Source: Streptomyces sp. NRRL S-340
Lineage (GTDB): Bacteria; Actinomycetota; Actinomycetes; Streptomycetales; Streptomycetaceae
Direction: 5' to 3'
DNA length: 64,000 nt
Assembly: GCF_000720185.1 (NCBI RefSeq)
Contig: NZ_JOIY01000044.1
Location: forward strand, 1-64,000
The notes under the pieces were generated by a model. The model did not search any database and had not been told where the DNA came from. It worked only from the letters and a program-made list of their open reading frames with translations. The stretch's first letter is position 1; every line of letters starts with the position of its first letter. The translations under genes and the position numbers were made by a program. This document shows positions 23,317 through 31,881 of this stretch, piece by piece.

Positions 23317-25620
23317 GTGCCGCTGTACAAGGAGGACCCGCGATCCGTCGGCGGCTACAAGCTGGTCGACCGGATCGGGGCCGGCGGCATGGGCATGGTC
23401 TACCGGGCCAGGGCGCGTTCCGGGCGCGAGGTGGCCGTCAAGGTGGTGCACGCGGAGTACGCGCAGGACTCCGTCTTCCGGACCCGGTTCCGGCACGAGA
23501 TCGAGGCCGCCCGCCGGGTCAGCGGGGCCTTCACCGCGGCCGTGGTGGACGCCGACCCGGAGGCCGCGTCGCCCTGGATGGCCACCCAGTACGTGCCCGG
23601 ACCGTCGCTCGCCGCCCGGATCCGCGACCGGGGTCCGCTCCGCGTGACCGAACTGCGGCCCCTGGCCCTGGGTCTGGTGGAGGCGCTGCGGGACATCCAC
23701 CGGGCCGGGGTGGTGCACCGCGACCTGAAACCGGCCAACGTACTGATGGCCCCGGACGGCCCCCGCGTCATCGACTTCGGCATCTCCCGCGCCGCGAGCC
23801 ACCACACCCTCACCGAGACCGGGCAGGTGATCGGCACGCCGCCCTTCATGTCCCCGGAACAGTTCACGGACGCGCGGACCGTCGGCCCCGCCTCGGACGT
23901 CTTCTCGCTGGGCGCGCTGCTCGTGTACTGCGTCACCGGGCGCGGCCCCTTCGACGCCGACAGCCCCTACCTGACCGGTTACCGGGTGGTCCACAACCAG
24001 CCCGCCCTGGACGGGGTGACGGGGTCCGTGCGCGCGGTGCTGGAGCGGTGCCTGGCCAAGGAACCGGCCGACCGGCCCGGAACCGACGAACTCGCGCGCG
24101 AGTTCGCCCGGGTCCTGCCGGAGCCGTCGCCGGGCGAACCGGAGACGATGACACTGCGGCTGCCCGCCGAGCGGCCCACCGGCGCGTCCCCGGGCCGCCC
24201 CGGCAACTTCCCCTTCGCGCGGGCGGGCGGCTCCGGCTCCGCGCCGACCGGCAGGCCGGCGTCCGCACGAGGCGGCGGTCCCTCCCTCGCCGACACGGCG
24301 GCCGTCACCCGCCGCCCACGCCGGCGCGGGCGGCGGGTGACGGCCGTGGCCGTGACCGGCGCGCTCGCCGCGGCCACGGCCGGCTACCTCCTGCTGGGCC
24401 CGAGCGGCGGCGACGAGGCGGCACAGGCCACCTCGGTGACCGCCGGCCGCTGGGGCACGCTCCCCACCGGCTGGAAACCGTGGCAGACGACCGCGTCCGC
24501 CACCGCGGCCAAGGGCGTGAAGAAGGCGCCGGGGTACGAGGGGAACAGGTCACCGGCCTGCGTACCGGACGCCGGCGCCCTCTACTGCGCCGGCAGCGCA
24601 CTCCTGCCCGAACGGATCGACGCCACCACGGGACGCACCCTCTGGCGCTCCGGCATCGCACCGGCCGGGCTCCCGGCCGACCGCTACGTCACCACGGTCC
24701 TCGGTGCCCACGAGGGCGTGGTGCTCGTCGAACTGACGGTCACCGGCGAGGACGGCAAGGGACAGGCGCAGTCCGTCCTCGCACTCGACGCCGTCAGCGG
24801 CACGCGGGTCTGGTCCCACCCGGTGCGCACCGACAGTCTGGGCTCGGTCTACGCCGCCGGCGTGACGCTGACGCAGGAGGGCGACGGCAGCACGGTGACG
24901 GTCCGCTCGGCGCGCGACGGCGCCGTACGCGGCAGGATCCCCGTGCCCGCCGGGTACGACTGCCTGCTGCTCGCGGTCGACGACCGCCCCTACGCGGAGT
25001 GCGCCGCCCAGGCGGAGGGCGTGCACGACACGAAGTTCCTCGTCGTCGATCCCGCCGACGGCTCGGCGCGCACCCTGGCGTCCCCCGCCCAGCCCAGGAG
25101 CTTCGTCGGGGCCAGGGAGGGACGGCTGGTCTTCGTGGAGGCGGACGACCGTCCCGTGACCAACAGCCCCGACCAGATCTACACCCGGATCGTGCGCGTC
25201 GACCCGCGCACCGGCGCCCGCACGCCGACGCCGCTGCCCCAGCGGTACCGGGGAGGGACCCCGGCCCTGGCGCACGGCACGCTCTACTTCGTCACCTCCA
25301 GCGGCCTGGTGACGGCCGTCTCGCCGGTGACCGGGGCCAGGCTGTGGCAGAGTCACACGAGCCTGGAGACACCGGGTCCGGCCTCGGTCGACCCGAGCGG
25401 GCGCACGGTGTACCTGGCGGGTGGGAGTGGCCGGGTGGCCGCCCTCGACACGGCCCGCGGCACCCTGCTGTGGGAGTCGTCCGCGCGCGCGGAAGTGCTG
25501 GACAACGGGCTCCTGCCCACCGTGTGGTTCAACCAGGGCGCCCTGGTGCTGGCGGCCTCCGACGGCACCCTCTTCACGCTCGACCCGGCCCACCCGAGGC
25601 GGAAACCCGCCCCGGCCTGA
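23317..25620 (+). CDS. PknB-type Ser/Thr protein kinase with extracellular PQQ/beta-propeller domain
   Basis: This gene encodes 767 residues. The cytosolic kinase domain (about 10-270) has the glycine loop IGAGGMGMVY, Lys42 in VAVKVV, VHRDLKPAN with catalytic Asp136, the DFG Asp153, and GTPPFMSPEQ. A Pro/Gly-rich juxtamembrane region leads to one membrane helix (about 340-362). The rest is a PQQ-like propeller with repeats such as GTLYFVTSSGLVTAVSPVTGARLW and GRVAALDTARGTLLW, an outside sensor. GTG 23317 is preferred (GAGGGGGG just upstream) because relatives begin with PLxKxDPRS; ATG 23278 would add 13 residues. Confidence 0.92.
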   Translation: MPLYKEDPRSVGGYKLVDRIGAGGMGMVYRARARSGREVAVKVVHAEYAQDSVFRTRFRHEIEAARRVSGAFTAAVVDADPEAASPWMATQYVPGPSLAARIRDRGPLRVTELRPLALGLVEALRDIHRAGVVHRDLKPANVLMAPDGPRVIDFGISRAASHHTLTETGQVIGTPPFMSPEQFTDARTVGPASDVFSLGALLVYCVTGRGPFDADSPYLTGYRVVHNQPALDGVTGSVRAVLERCLAKEPADRPGTDELAREFARVLPEPSPGEPETMTLRLPAERPTGASPGRPGNFPFARAGGSGSAPTGRPASARGGGPSLADTAAVTRRPRRRGRRVTAVAVTGALAAATAGYLLLGPSGGDEAAQATSVTAGRWGTLPTGWKPWQTTASATAAKGVKKAPGYEGNRSPACVPDAGALYCAGSALLPERIDATTGRTLWRSGIAPAGLPADRYVTTVLGAHEGVVLVELTVTGEDGKGQAQSVLALDAVSGTRVWSHPVRTDSLGSVYAAGVTLTQEGDGSTVTVRSARDGAVRGRIPVPAGYDCLLLAVDDRPYAECAAQAEGVHDTKFLVVDPADGSARTLASPAQPRSFVGAREGRLVFVEADDRPVTNSPDQIYTRIVRVDPRTGARTPTPLPQRYRGGTPALAHGTLYFVTSSGLVTAVSPVTGARLWQSHTSLETPGPASVDPSGRTVYLAGGSGRVAALDTARGTLLWESSARAEVLDNGLLPTVWFNQGALVLAASDGTLFTLDPAHPRRKPAPA

Positions 25621-25745
25621 CCCGCCGGCCTCCCCGCTCCCCGGAAGTCCTGCGATCGCCCCGCCCTCGACGCGCCTGCTGCCGCGGGAGGCGCAGCGTG
25701 GCCGTCCAGGCGGCTGGAGAGGGGGACGCCGGGCACTCGGAGCGG

Positions 25746-26594
25746 ATGGGTGTCCTTCTCGCGCTGGCTTCCGCGCTCTGCTACGGCTTCGTCGACTTCG
25801 CCGGCGGGCTGCTGTCCCGCCGGGTCCATTTCGCCGTGGTCACCTTCCTAGGACAGTGCGGAGGCCTGCTGCTCGCGCTCGCTGCCGCTCTTCTCGCGCC
25901 CGCCGAAGCGGTCCGGGCGTCCGACGTGATGTGGGGTGCGCTCTCCGGGGCCGGGAGCGCCATGGCCATGCACTTCCTCAACCGCGGTGTGAGCCGCGGG
26001 GCCATGAGCGTGGTGATGCCGGTGAGCGCTGTCACCGGGGTGGCCCTGTCCGTGTGGGGCGGGGTCTTCTTCCTCGGTGACCGTCCCACGCCCCTGGCCT
26101 GGGTGGGTATTTGCGTCACCGTGCCCGCCCTGTGGCTCGTGTCCGCCGGCGGCAGCGGCGGCGGAGGCAGCGCCGGGGCGCGGTCCACGCCGGTGCTGAC
26201 GGACGGGCCGGCCGCAAGTCTGGGGGTGGCGGCGCAGTACATCGCCCTGGCCCAGGCGGATCCGGCGAGCGGTCTGTGGCCCGTGGCCGTCGGCCGCCTC
26301 GCCGCTGTGCTGTTGCTCCTGCCGGCCACATGGCGGCACACCTCCGAGTTCAGGCGGTCCGCCGGGTCGGCCGGCCGGGCCGTCCTGATCGGAGCGGGAG
26401 CCGCCCTCGGCCTCATCCTCTATCTCCGGGCCGTCCGGGAGCAGATGCTGGCCGTCGCCGTCGTCCTGGCCTCCCTCTACCCCGCTGTCCCGACGGTCCT
26501 CGCCCTCGCGGTCCTGCGCGAGAAGGTCACCCGCGTGCAGGCGGCAGGACTGGTGAGTTCGGCCGCCGCCGTCATCCTGCTCAGCCTGGGGTGA
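25746..26594 (+). CDS. EamA/DMT-family permease
   Basis: This gene encodes 282 residues with ten hydrophobic helices in two halves. The first begins LLALASALCYGFVDFAGGL and the second ends LASLYPAVPTVLALAVLREKVTRVQ, the family signature of EamA repeats. It is a cytoplasmic-membrane metabolite exporter of unknown substrate. ATG 25746 has GGAG three bases upstream, which is close; GTG 25698 is an in-frame alternative. Transcription may continue from the kinase gene 125 bp upstream. It converges on the reductase gene, with GGTTCACCGGTGGTGCCCC repeated in the gap. Confidence 0.85.
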   Translation: MGVLLALASALCYGFVDFAGGLLSRRVHFAVVTFLGQCGGLLLALAAALLAPAEAVRASDVMWGALSGAGSAMAMHFLNRGVSRGAMSVVMPVSAVTGVALSVWGGVFFLGDRPTPLAWVGICVTVPALWLVSAGGSGGGGSAGARSTPVLTDGPAASLGVAAQYIALAQADPASGLWPVAVGRLAAVLLLLPATWRHTSEFRRSAGSAGRAVLIGAGAALGLILYLRAVREQMLAVAVVLASLYPAVPTVLALAVLREKVTRVQAAGLVSSAAAVILLSLG

Positions 26595-26622
26595 ACGCCG
26601 GATTCACCGGTGGTGCCCCGGT

Positions 26623-27582
26623 TCACCGGTGGTGCCCCGGTTCCGCCGGGGTGGCGTCGGGGACGAGGACGACCTTGCCCAAGGGGTGGTCGTGTTCCAG
26701 GTGGGCGAAGGCCGCCCGGACCTCGGTCAGCGGATGGGTCCGGCTGATCGGCACCTCGATCCGGCCGGCCGCCGCCAGTTCGGCCAGTTCCCGCAGCACC
26801 GCCGGGCCGGTGCCCTCGGGACTGCCCCACGACCGGGTGCCGAGCGCGGCGGCGGCGTCGTGGTCGAGGGTGTTGACCCGGTGGGGCGGCACACCCAGAC
26901 GGAGCGCGATCCGCGGGTAGTCGTCTCCGTGGAAGTCGAGGAAGGCGTGCGCCGTGCCGCCGCCGTCGCCTTCGATCGTGCGGCGCAGGCGTTCGGCGAT
27001 CCGGCTCCCGTAGCCGACGAGGGTGGCGCCTTGGGACTCCAGCCAGTCCTGGTGCCGTGCGGAGGCGATCGCGACCACGTGGGCCCGGCGCAGGCGCAGG
27101 AGTTGGACGGCGAGGCTGCCGACCCCGCCCGTCGCCCCGCTGACCACGACCGTCTCGCCGGCCCGCGGCCCGACCGCGGCGACGGCCGCCCAGGCGGTGC
27201 TGCCCGCGACGTAGAGGGCGCCGGCGGCGGTCCAGGGGAGCCCGTCGGGCTTGCGGACCAGCTGGTCCGCCGGGACGACGACGTACTCGGCGTGGCTGGA
27301 GCGCTCCCAGGACCAGCCCAGGACCGGATCCCCGGGAACCCAGCCGCTCACCGCGGTCCCGGTCGCGGTGACGGTGCCGGCCAGGTCGCTGCCCTGCCCG
27401 GAGGGGAAGGCAGCGGGGAACCGGTCGTGCAGGGCACCGGTGCGGATCTTGGCCTCGCCCGGGTTGATGCCCGCGGCGCGCACCCGGACCAGGACGTCCC
27501 GCGGGCCGAGCGGCCGCGGTGCGACGTCCTCGACGCCGAGCACGTCGATGTCTCCGTAGCGGTGGAAGCGTACGGCCTTCAT
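26623..27582 (-). CDS. Zinc-independent MDR/quinone-oxidoreductase-type NADPH reductase
   Basis: This gene encodes 319 residues. It has the GroES-like N-terminus MKAVRFHRYG and VRVRAAGINPGEAKIR, and a Rossmann domain with VVVSGATGGVGSLAVQLLRL near residue 145, the NADPH motif of quinone oxidoreductases. There are no zinc-ligand Cys clusters. Members reduce enones or quinones. Its start lies 3 bp after the hydrolase stop on the same strand, so the two are an operon, with an SDR gene further upstream and a LysR regulator divergent from the set. Confidence 0.9.
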   Translation of the reverse strand: MKAVRFHRYGDIDVLGVEDVAPRPLGPRDVLVRVRAAGINPGEAKIRTGALHDRFPAAFPSGQGSDLAGTVTATGTAVSGWVPGDPVLGWSWERSSHAEYVVVPADQLVRKPDGLPWTAAGALYVAGSTAWAAVAAVGPRAGETVVVSGATGGVGSLAVQLLRLRRAHVVAIASARHQDWLESQGATLVGYGSRIAERLRRTIEGDGGGTAHAFLDFHGDDYPRIALRLGVPPHRVNTLDHDAAAALGTRSWGSPEGTGPAVLRELAELAAAGRIEVPISRTHPLTEVRAAFAHLEHDHPLGKVVLVPDATPAEPGHHR

Positions 27583-27585
27583 GGG

Positions 27586-28533
27586 TCAACCCTCCTGACG
27601 CACAAGGTCGTCGACGGCACCGTCGGCGGGGGCGTCGACGTGGCTCCTGATGAAGGCGGCGACGTGGTCGAGGGCGCGTGCGGCCTCCTCGACGGCCGGG
27701 GCGAAGCCCTGGAAGACGTGCGGCGCGCCGGGGAAGGTCTGCAGGGTGACCGGGACGTCGGCGTGCGCGGCCCGCGCGGCCAGCCGCAGGGCGTCGTCGA
27801 GCAGGATCTCCCGGCCGCCGGCCTGGATCAGCAGCGGCGGCAGCCCGCGCAGATCGGCGTGGAGCGGGCTGGCCAGAGGGGTGCGCGGATCCGCCCCGGC
27901 GAGATAGCCGGCGGCCCGGGTCTGCAGGGCCCGGCGGGTGAGCGCCGGATCCGCGTCGGCCCGGGTCGCCATGGTGCCGCCGGACTGGGTGAGGTCCGTC
28001 CACGGGGACAGGACGGCCGCGGACGACGGCTGCGGCAGCCCCGCGTCCCGGATCGCCAGCAGCAGGGCGAGGGCGAGGCCGCCCCCGGCCGACTCGCCCG
28101 TGACCGCGACCGACCCGGGCCGCACGCCCCGGTCGAGCAGCGCCCGGTAGGCGGCGAGGGCGTCGTCCACCGCGGCCGGGAAGGGGTGTTCGGGGGCGAG
28201 CCGGTAGTCGACGGAGAGGGCGGTGGCCGCGGTGCGCCGGGCGATCTCGGAGACCAGTCCGGCACTGGCGGCGGCGGAGCCGATCGCGTAGGCGCCGCCG
28301 TGGAAGTACAGCACGGTGACGGCGGTCGCGGTGGTCGCAGCGGTGGCGCCCGCGCGCACCTCCAGGGCGGCCACCCCGCCCAGCTCGGTGGTCCGGGTGC
28401 GGACGTCGTCGGGCAGCGGCGCGGAGCCGAGCATCTCGTCGAAGACGCCTCGCATCTCCTCGACGTCGCCGCCCAGATCAAGCGGCGAGTCGCGCAACAG
28501 GTCGGATATGCCGTCCAGCTGACTGATGGTCAT
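27586..28533 (-). CDS. Hormone-sensitive-lipase-family alpha/beta-hydrolase
   Basis: This gene encodes 315 residues. It has YFHGGAY (the HSL HGG oxyanion motif), SVDYRLAPEHPFPAAVDD, the nucleophile GESAGGG near residue 160, the acid in REILLDD and His in PHVFQGF. Start ATG 28533 (MTISQLDG) is chosen over the long upstream frame because the family N-terminus follows it. It is transcribed with the NADPH reductase downstream. A detoxification or catabolic ester-cleaving role is likely; the substrate is unknown. Confidence 0.9.
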   Translation of the reverse strand: MTISQLDGISDLLRDSPLDLGGDVEEMRGVFDEMLGSAPLPDDVRTRTTELGGVAALEVRAGATAATTATAVTVLYFHGGAYAIGSAAASAGLVSEIARRTAATALSVDYRLAPEHPFPAAVDDALAAYRALLDRGVRPGSVAVTGESAGGGLALALLLAIRDAGLPQPSSAAVLSPWTDLTQSGGTMATRADADPALTRRALQTRAAGYLAGADPRTPLASPLHADLRGLPPLLIQAGGREILLDDALRLAARAAHADVPVTLQTFPGAPHVFQGFAPAVEEAARALDHVAAFIRSHVDAPADGAVDDLVRQEG

Positions 28534-28852
28534 GTCGTCGGTTCCCTGCGGGAGAGGGCGGGTGAGGGAGGGACGCGGGGCGGCTCGTGCGCGCGGCGTG
28601 CGGGACCTCTTCGAGGCCCGTGCGCCGCACGAAGTCCGTACGGGACCCGGACACGGCCGGGTCGGCCTCTTCGGCCATGGAGCGACGTCCACGGGGTGGG
28701 TGACGGCGCCGAGCGGTCCCGCGTCGTCACGGCCCCGGGTCGCCGGTGCCGCTGACGGCACCGGGGAGGAGGGCGGCCGCAACGGGGTGCTCCGACCGGC
28801 GGGGCGACGGGGCAGGACCGGGGGAGGGCGGGGACGGCCCGGGGGAGAAGGG
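28534..28852. other. Intergenic region, hydrolase/SDR
   Basis: These 319 bp lie between same-strand genes. No gene is supportable. It probably contains the hydrolase promoter or 5' leader. I see GC-rich purine runs (28755-28855) and no clear operator. Confidence 0.4.
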
Positions 28853-29638
28853 TCAGGCGATGCCGCCGTTGCTGAACAGCACCTGGCCGTTGATCCAGCG
28901 GCCACCGGGCCCGGCCAGGAAGGCGACGGCCTCGGCGATGTCCTCGGGGGTGCCGAGCCGTTCCAGGGGCGCGGCGGCGGCGATCCGGCCGATCAGCTCC
29001 TCGCTCTTGCCCTCGACGAAGAGCGGCGTCGCGGTCGGCCCGGGGGCCACCGCGTTGACGGTGACGTCCCGGCCGCGCAGCTCGCGGGCCAGGATCAGGG
29101 TCATGGCCTCGACCGCGCCCTTGGTCGCCGCGTAGGCGCCGTAGCCGGGCTGCTGGAGCCGGGTCACCGAGGTGGAGAAGTTGATCAGGGCACCGCCGGG
29201 GCGCAGTCGGCGGGCGGCGAGCCGGGAGACCACGAAGGTGCCCCGGACGTTCACCCGGTGCATCCGGTCGAAGTCGTCCAGCTCCATCTCGGCGAGCGGG
29301 GCCAGCAGCATGATGCCCGCGGTGTTGACGACCACGTCGATGCCGCCGAACCGGTCCTCGGCGGCGTCGAAGAGTCCGGCCGTCTCCGCCGGTTCGGCGA
29401 CGTCGCCGGGCAGCGCCACCGCCGTGCCGCCGGCCGCGGTGACCGACTCGACGACCGCCTCGGCCGCCGCCGCACGGCCCGCGTAGTGGACGACGACGGC
29501 CATGCCGTCCGCGGCCAGCCGGCGCGCGACCGCGCCCCCGATGCCGCCCGAGCCGCCGGTCACCACAGCCACCCGGGGCCGCCGGGTTCCGCTCACCGCT
29601 GCCGCGTCGTCCATGACCGCTTCTGATCCGGCGTCCAT
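28853..29638 (-). CDS. Short-chain dehydrogenase/reductase
   Basis: This gene encodes 261 residues from ATG 29638. The cofactor motif VVTGGSGGIGG lies near residue 25, NTAGI near 100, and catalytic Ser and YGAYAATKG (Tyr-x3-Lys) near 155-170. The classical SDR ending WINGQVLFSNGG follows. The N-terminus is ambiguous: a 24-bp direct repeat duplicates a ribosome-binding site plus ATG, so ATG 29638 (AGGAG, 6 nt) and ATG 29614 both look usable. It is divergent from the LysR gene, which probably controls it together with the downstream hydrolase and reductase. Confidence 0.88.
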   Translation of the reverse strand: MDAGSEAVMDDAAAVSGTRRPRVAVVTGGSGGIGGAVARRLAADGMAVVVHYAGRAAAAEAVVESVTAAGGTAVALPGDVAEPAETAGLFDAAEDRFGGIDVVVNTAGIMLLAPLAEMELDDFDRMHRVNVRGTFVVSRLAARRLRPGGALINFSTSVTRLQQPGYGAYAATKGAVEAMTLILARELRGRDVTVNAVAPGPTATPLFVEGKSEELIGRIAAAAPLERLGTPEDIAEAVAFLAGPGGRWINGQVLFSNGGIA

Positions 29639-29859
29639 GACTGCTCCTGATCCGGCATCCGGACGGACACCTGGTAGTGGGGAGGCATCCGGAGGGATGC
29701 CGGGTGCTGCGGAGACATCCGGAGGGATGCCTGGGCCGGGGTGCCGGCGGGCGGTCCGCCCGGCGCGGGTCTCCGCGGGCGCTCCGCCCCGGCACGGGAT
29801 CAACTCTCCGCCGCCCCCGCCTATTCGTCCAATGCATCTTCCATATGTAGATTATTCAG

Positions 29860-30777
29860 ATGGTGCATATCGAACGGGTCGACCTCAATCTGCTGGCTCC
29901 GCTGGCCGCGCTGCTGGAGGAGCGGCACGTCTCGCACGCCGCCGAACTCGCCGGGATGAGCCAGCCGGCGATGAGCCGGGCGCTGCAGCGGCTGCGGGAC
30001 ACGCTCGGCGACGAACTGCTGGTCCGCACGCCGGGCGGATACCGGCTCACCCCGCGGGCCGAACGCGTCCAGCGGCAGTTGCGGGCCGTCCTGCCACGGC
30101 TGGAGAGCCTGTTCGCCCCGGAGGAGTTCGACCCCGCAAGGGCCGCCGAGGCCTTCCGGGTCGCCGGGACCGACTACACCCGGGTGTTCGCCCCCGCGGT
30201 CTTCCAGCGGGTCTTCCGGGAGTCGCCGCGCTCCACCCTGCACTTCCGCACCTGGCACGACGCCATCTACGACGACCTCGACCGGGGCGTGGTCGACCTG
30301 GTCTTCTACGCCAGGTCGAAGCCGCACACCGCGCTGCGCACGGAGCATCTCTTCGACGACCGGTTCATGTGCCTGCTCTCCGCGGACCACCCGCTGGCCG
30401 GGCGTCCGGAGATCACCCTGGACGAGTACCTGGACGCCACCCACGTGATCGTCGGCACCACCGGCGAGCGCCAGACCGCGATCGAAGGACGTCTGGAGGA
30501 CCTCGGCGTACGCCGCCGGGCCGGGCTGACCGTGCCCTACCACTCCCTGGCCGCGCGCTCGGTCCTCGGCACCCGGCTGATCCTCACGCTGCCCGGCAGG
30601 TTGCTCGCCGAGCAGCGCTCGGACCCCGGGATCCGCGTCCTGCCGGCTCCCGAGGAGATCCGCCCGCTGCACTACCGGATGGCCTGGCACCCCCGGCTCG
30701 ACGGCGACCTGGGGCAGCGCTGGCTCCGGGACGCCGTCCGCGCCGTCACCGCCGAACTGCCGGAGCCGGCCCCTTGA
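29860..30777 (+). CDS. LysR-family transcriptional regulator
   Basis: This gene encodes 305 residues. The N-terminal winged helix (about 6-65) includes LNLLAPLAALLEERHVSHAAELAGMSQPAMSRALQRLR (as a span) and a periplasmic-binding-like effector domain follows. The 60-bp region before ATG 29860 is unusually AT-rich for this window and contains ATGCATCT and AGATGGTGCAT as imperfect inverted halves, a plausible LysR box shared with the divergent SDR gene. The ligand is unknown. Confidence 0.9.
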   Translation: MVHIERVDLNLLAPLAALLEERHVSHAAELAGMSQPAMSRALQRLRDTLGDELLVRTPGGYRLTPRAERVQRQLRAVLPRLESLFAPEEFDPARAAEAFRVAGTDYTRVFAPAVFQRVFRESPRSTLHFRTWHDAIYDDLDRGVVDLVFYARSKPHTALRTEHLFDDRFMCLLSADHPLAGRPEITLDEYLDATHVIVGTTGERQTAIEGRLEDLGVRRRAGLTVPYHSLAARSVLGTRLILTLPGRLLAEQRSDPGIRVLPAPEEIRPLHYRMAWHPRLDGDLGQRWLRDAVRAVTAELPEPAP

Positions 30778-31231
30778 GGCAGAGCGCCCGGGACTCTCCC
30801 TCCTGCGAACTGTCCTGTTCCTGCCGGGACTTCGGTGCGCTGAAGGGGGCCGGTGGCCGAGGGGCCGGCGTCGGACGAGGCGGCCGCCCGGGCGCGAGGC
30901 CGTCCGTTCGGCGCCTCGCCGGGCGGGACGGCCGGCAGGGTGACGGCCGCGGGGTCGCGCCGCGCCGGCCCGCACCACTGGCCCCCCAGTCACTGGAGCA
31001 TGCCCTATCCGGCGCACACGGCGAACCGGTGGCCGGGCCCGGCCGCCTGCCGGAGGGTGCGGGTGCGGAGTGCGGGAGGGCGCGTGTACGGAAGCGCCGG
31101 AGGGCGTGCGTACGGAGTCCGGGAGGGCGCGCGTACGGAAGTGTGTGCGTGGCCGGGGCGGGTAGGCGCCGCAAGCGGATCAATTGATTCCGCTTTTGGC
31201 TCTGCCGTCGCGTGAAGCAGGAGGAACAACC
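30778..31231. other. Intergenic region with degenerate repeats
   Basis: This 454-bp stretch has no supportable gene. From 31077 to 31140 a ~20-bp degenerate unit of the form GGAGGGCGCGTGTACGGAAG is repeated about three times. An AT-rich patch at 31175-31205 (CAATTGATTCCGCTTTTGG) probably belongs to the promoter of the secreted-peptide gene. Confidence 0.5.
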
Positions 31232-31558
31232 GTGAACAAGCTGATGCGGCACCTCGCGACCACGGGTATCGCCGCCGTGGCCGCCGGAGGGGCACTCCTG
31301 GCCGGCGGCGGTTCCGCGGTGGCGGCCACCACCCCGCAGCACGGCGGGCGGGCGCACTGCCCGCCCGCGGTGGCGGCCGGCCACGCGCTCTCCCGGCGGG
31401 CCCCCGCTCACCAGCGCATCGACCCGTGGGTCCTGGACCAGCTGCGCGTGTTCGACCCGGCGGCCGCCCGGCGGATCACGGTGTTCGACCCGTGGGTCAG
31501 GGACCAGCTGGCCCGGTTCGAGGGGCAGGCGGCCCGCTTCGACGGGCAGGGGAACTGA
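31232..31558 (+). CDS. Small secreted protein with repeated DPWVxDQL motif
   Basis: This gene encodes 108 residues. GTG 31232 is preceded by AGGAGG. A signal peptide fits residues 1-33 (Lys/Arg start, Ala/Gly-rich core, VAA end). The mature part has one Cys and two copies of the motif DPWVxDQLxxF (around residues 66-77 and 88-99), each with a flanking Phe-Asp. I do not recognise the family. The mature region is hydrophilic and could be a cell-wall or extracellular peptide. It precedes the PKS gene but is separated from it by a 23-bp-arm hairpin. Confidence 0.7.
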   Translation: MNKLMRHLATTGIAAVAAGGALLAGGGSAVAATTPQHGGRAHCPPAVAAGHALSRRAPAHQRIDPWVLDQLRVFDPAAARRITVFDPWVRDQLARFEGQAARFDGQGN

Positions 31559-31656
31559 GGGACGGCACCACCCCGCGGTACCTCCGCGGAACCCGGCGGC
31601 CCCCCGCGGGCTCCTCCGCCGCCCGGGCGGCAGCCCCCTCGGACGCGCAGGCCCCG

Positions 31657-31711
31657 CCGGCCGACGGCGTCGCCCCCGGTACGGCCGACCGGGGGCGACG
31701 CCGTCGGCCGG
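31657..31711. terminator. Strong hairpin between the secreted-peptide and PKS genes
   Basis: A perfect 23-bp stem (31657-31679 with 31689-31711) has a 9-nt loop. It lies 98 bp after the peptide stop and 170 bp before the PKS start. It almost certainly ends the upstream transcript. Confidence 0.85.
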
Positions 31712-31801
31712 GCGCGAGCGGGGCCGCGGAACCGCCCGCTTCCCTGCCCCGTAGTACGAACATGAACCGCAGGCCAACCTGTCCTCCAGTCTTGGCCTCA
31801 A

Positions 31802-31817
31802 AGAACATACTTGTTCT
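31802..31817. promoter_or_regulatory. Inverted repeat in the PKS promoter region
   Basis: AGAACA/TGTTCT with a 4-bp spacer lies in an AT-rich stretch (31785-31840) about 65 bp before the PKS start, the least GC-rich DNA nearby. It is a candidate operator and promoter. Confidence 0.35.
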
Positions 31818-31881
31818 CCAGTTTATTTTTAGACTAGGCTCCCCGCCGGTTGATCCTGACACACAGAGGGGGGCTCTTGTC

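Noticed and set aside
22638..23330. Minus-strand frame of 230 codons in the kinase-upstream gap
   Set aside because: Low-complexity Arg/Pro/Gly content, no ribosome-binding site, and it overlaps the phosphotransferase and kinase gene ends.
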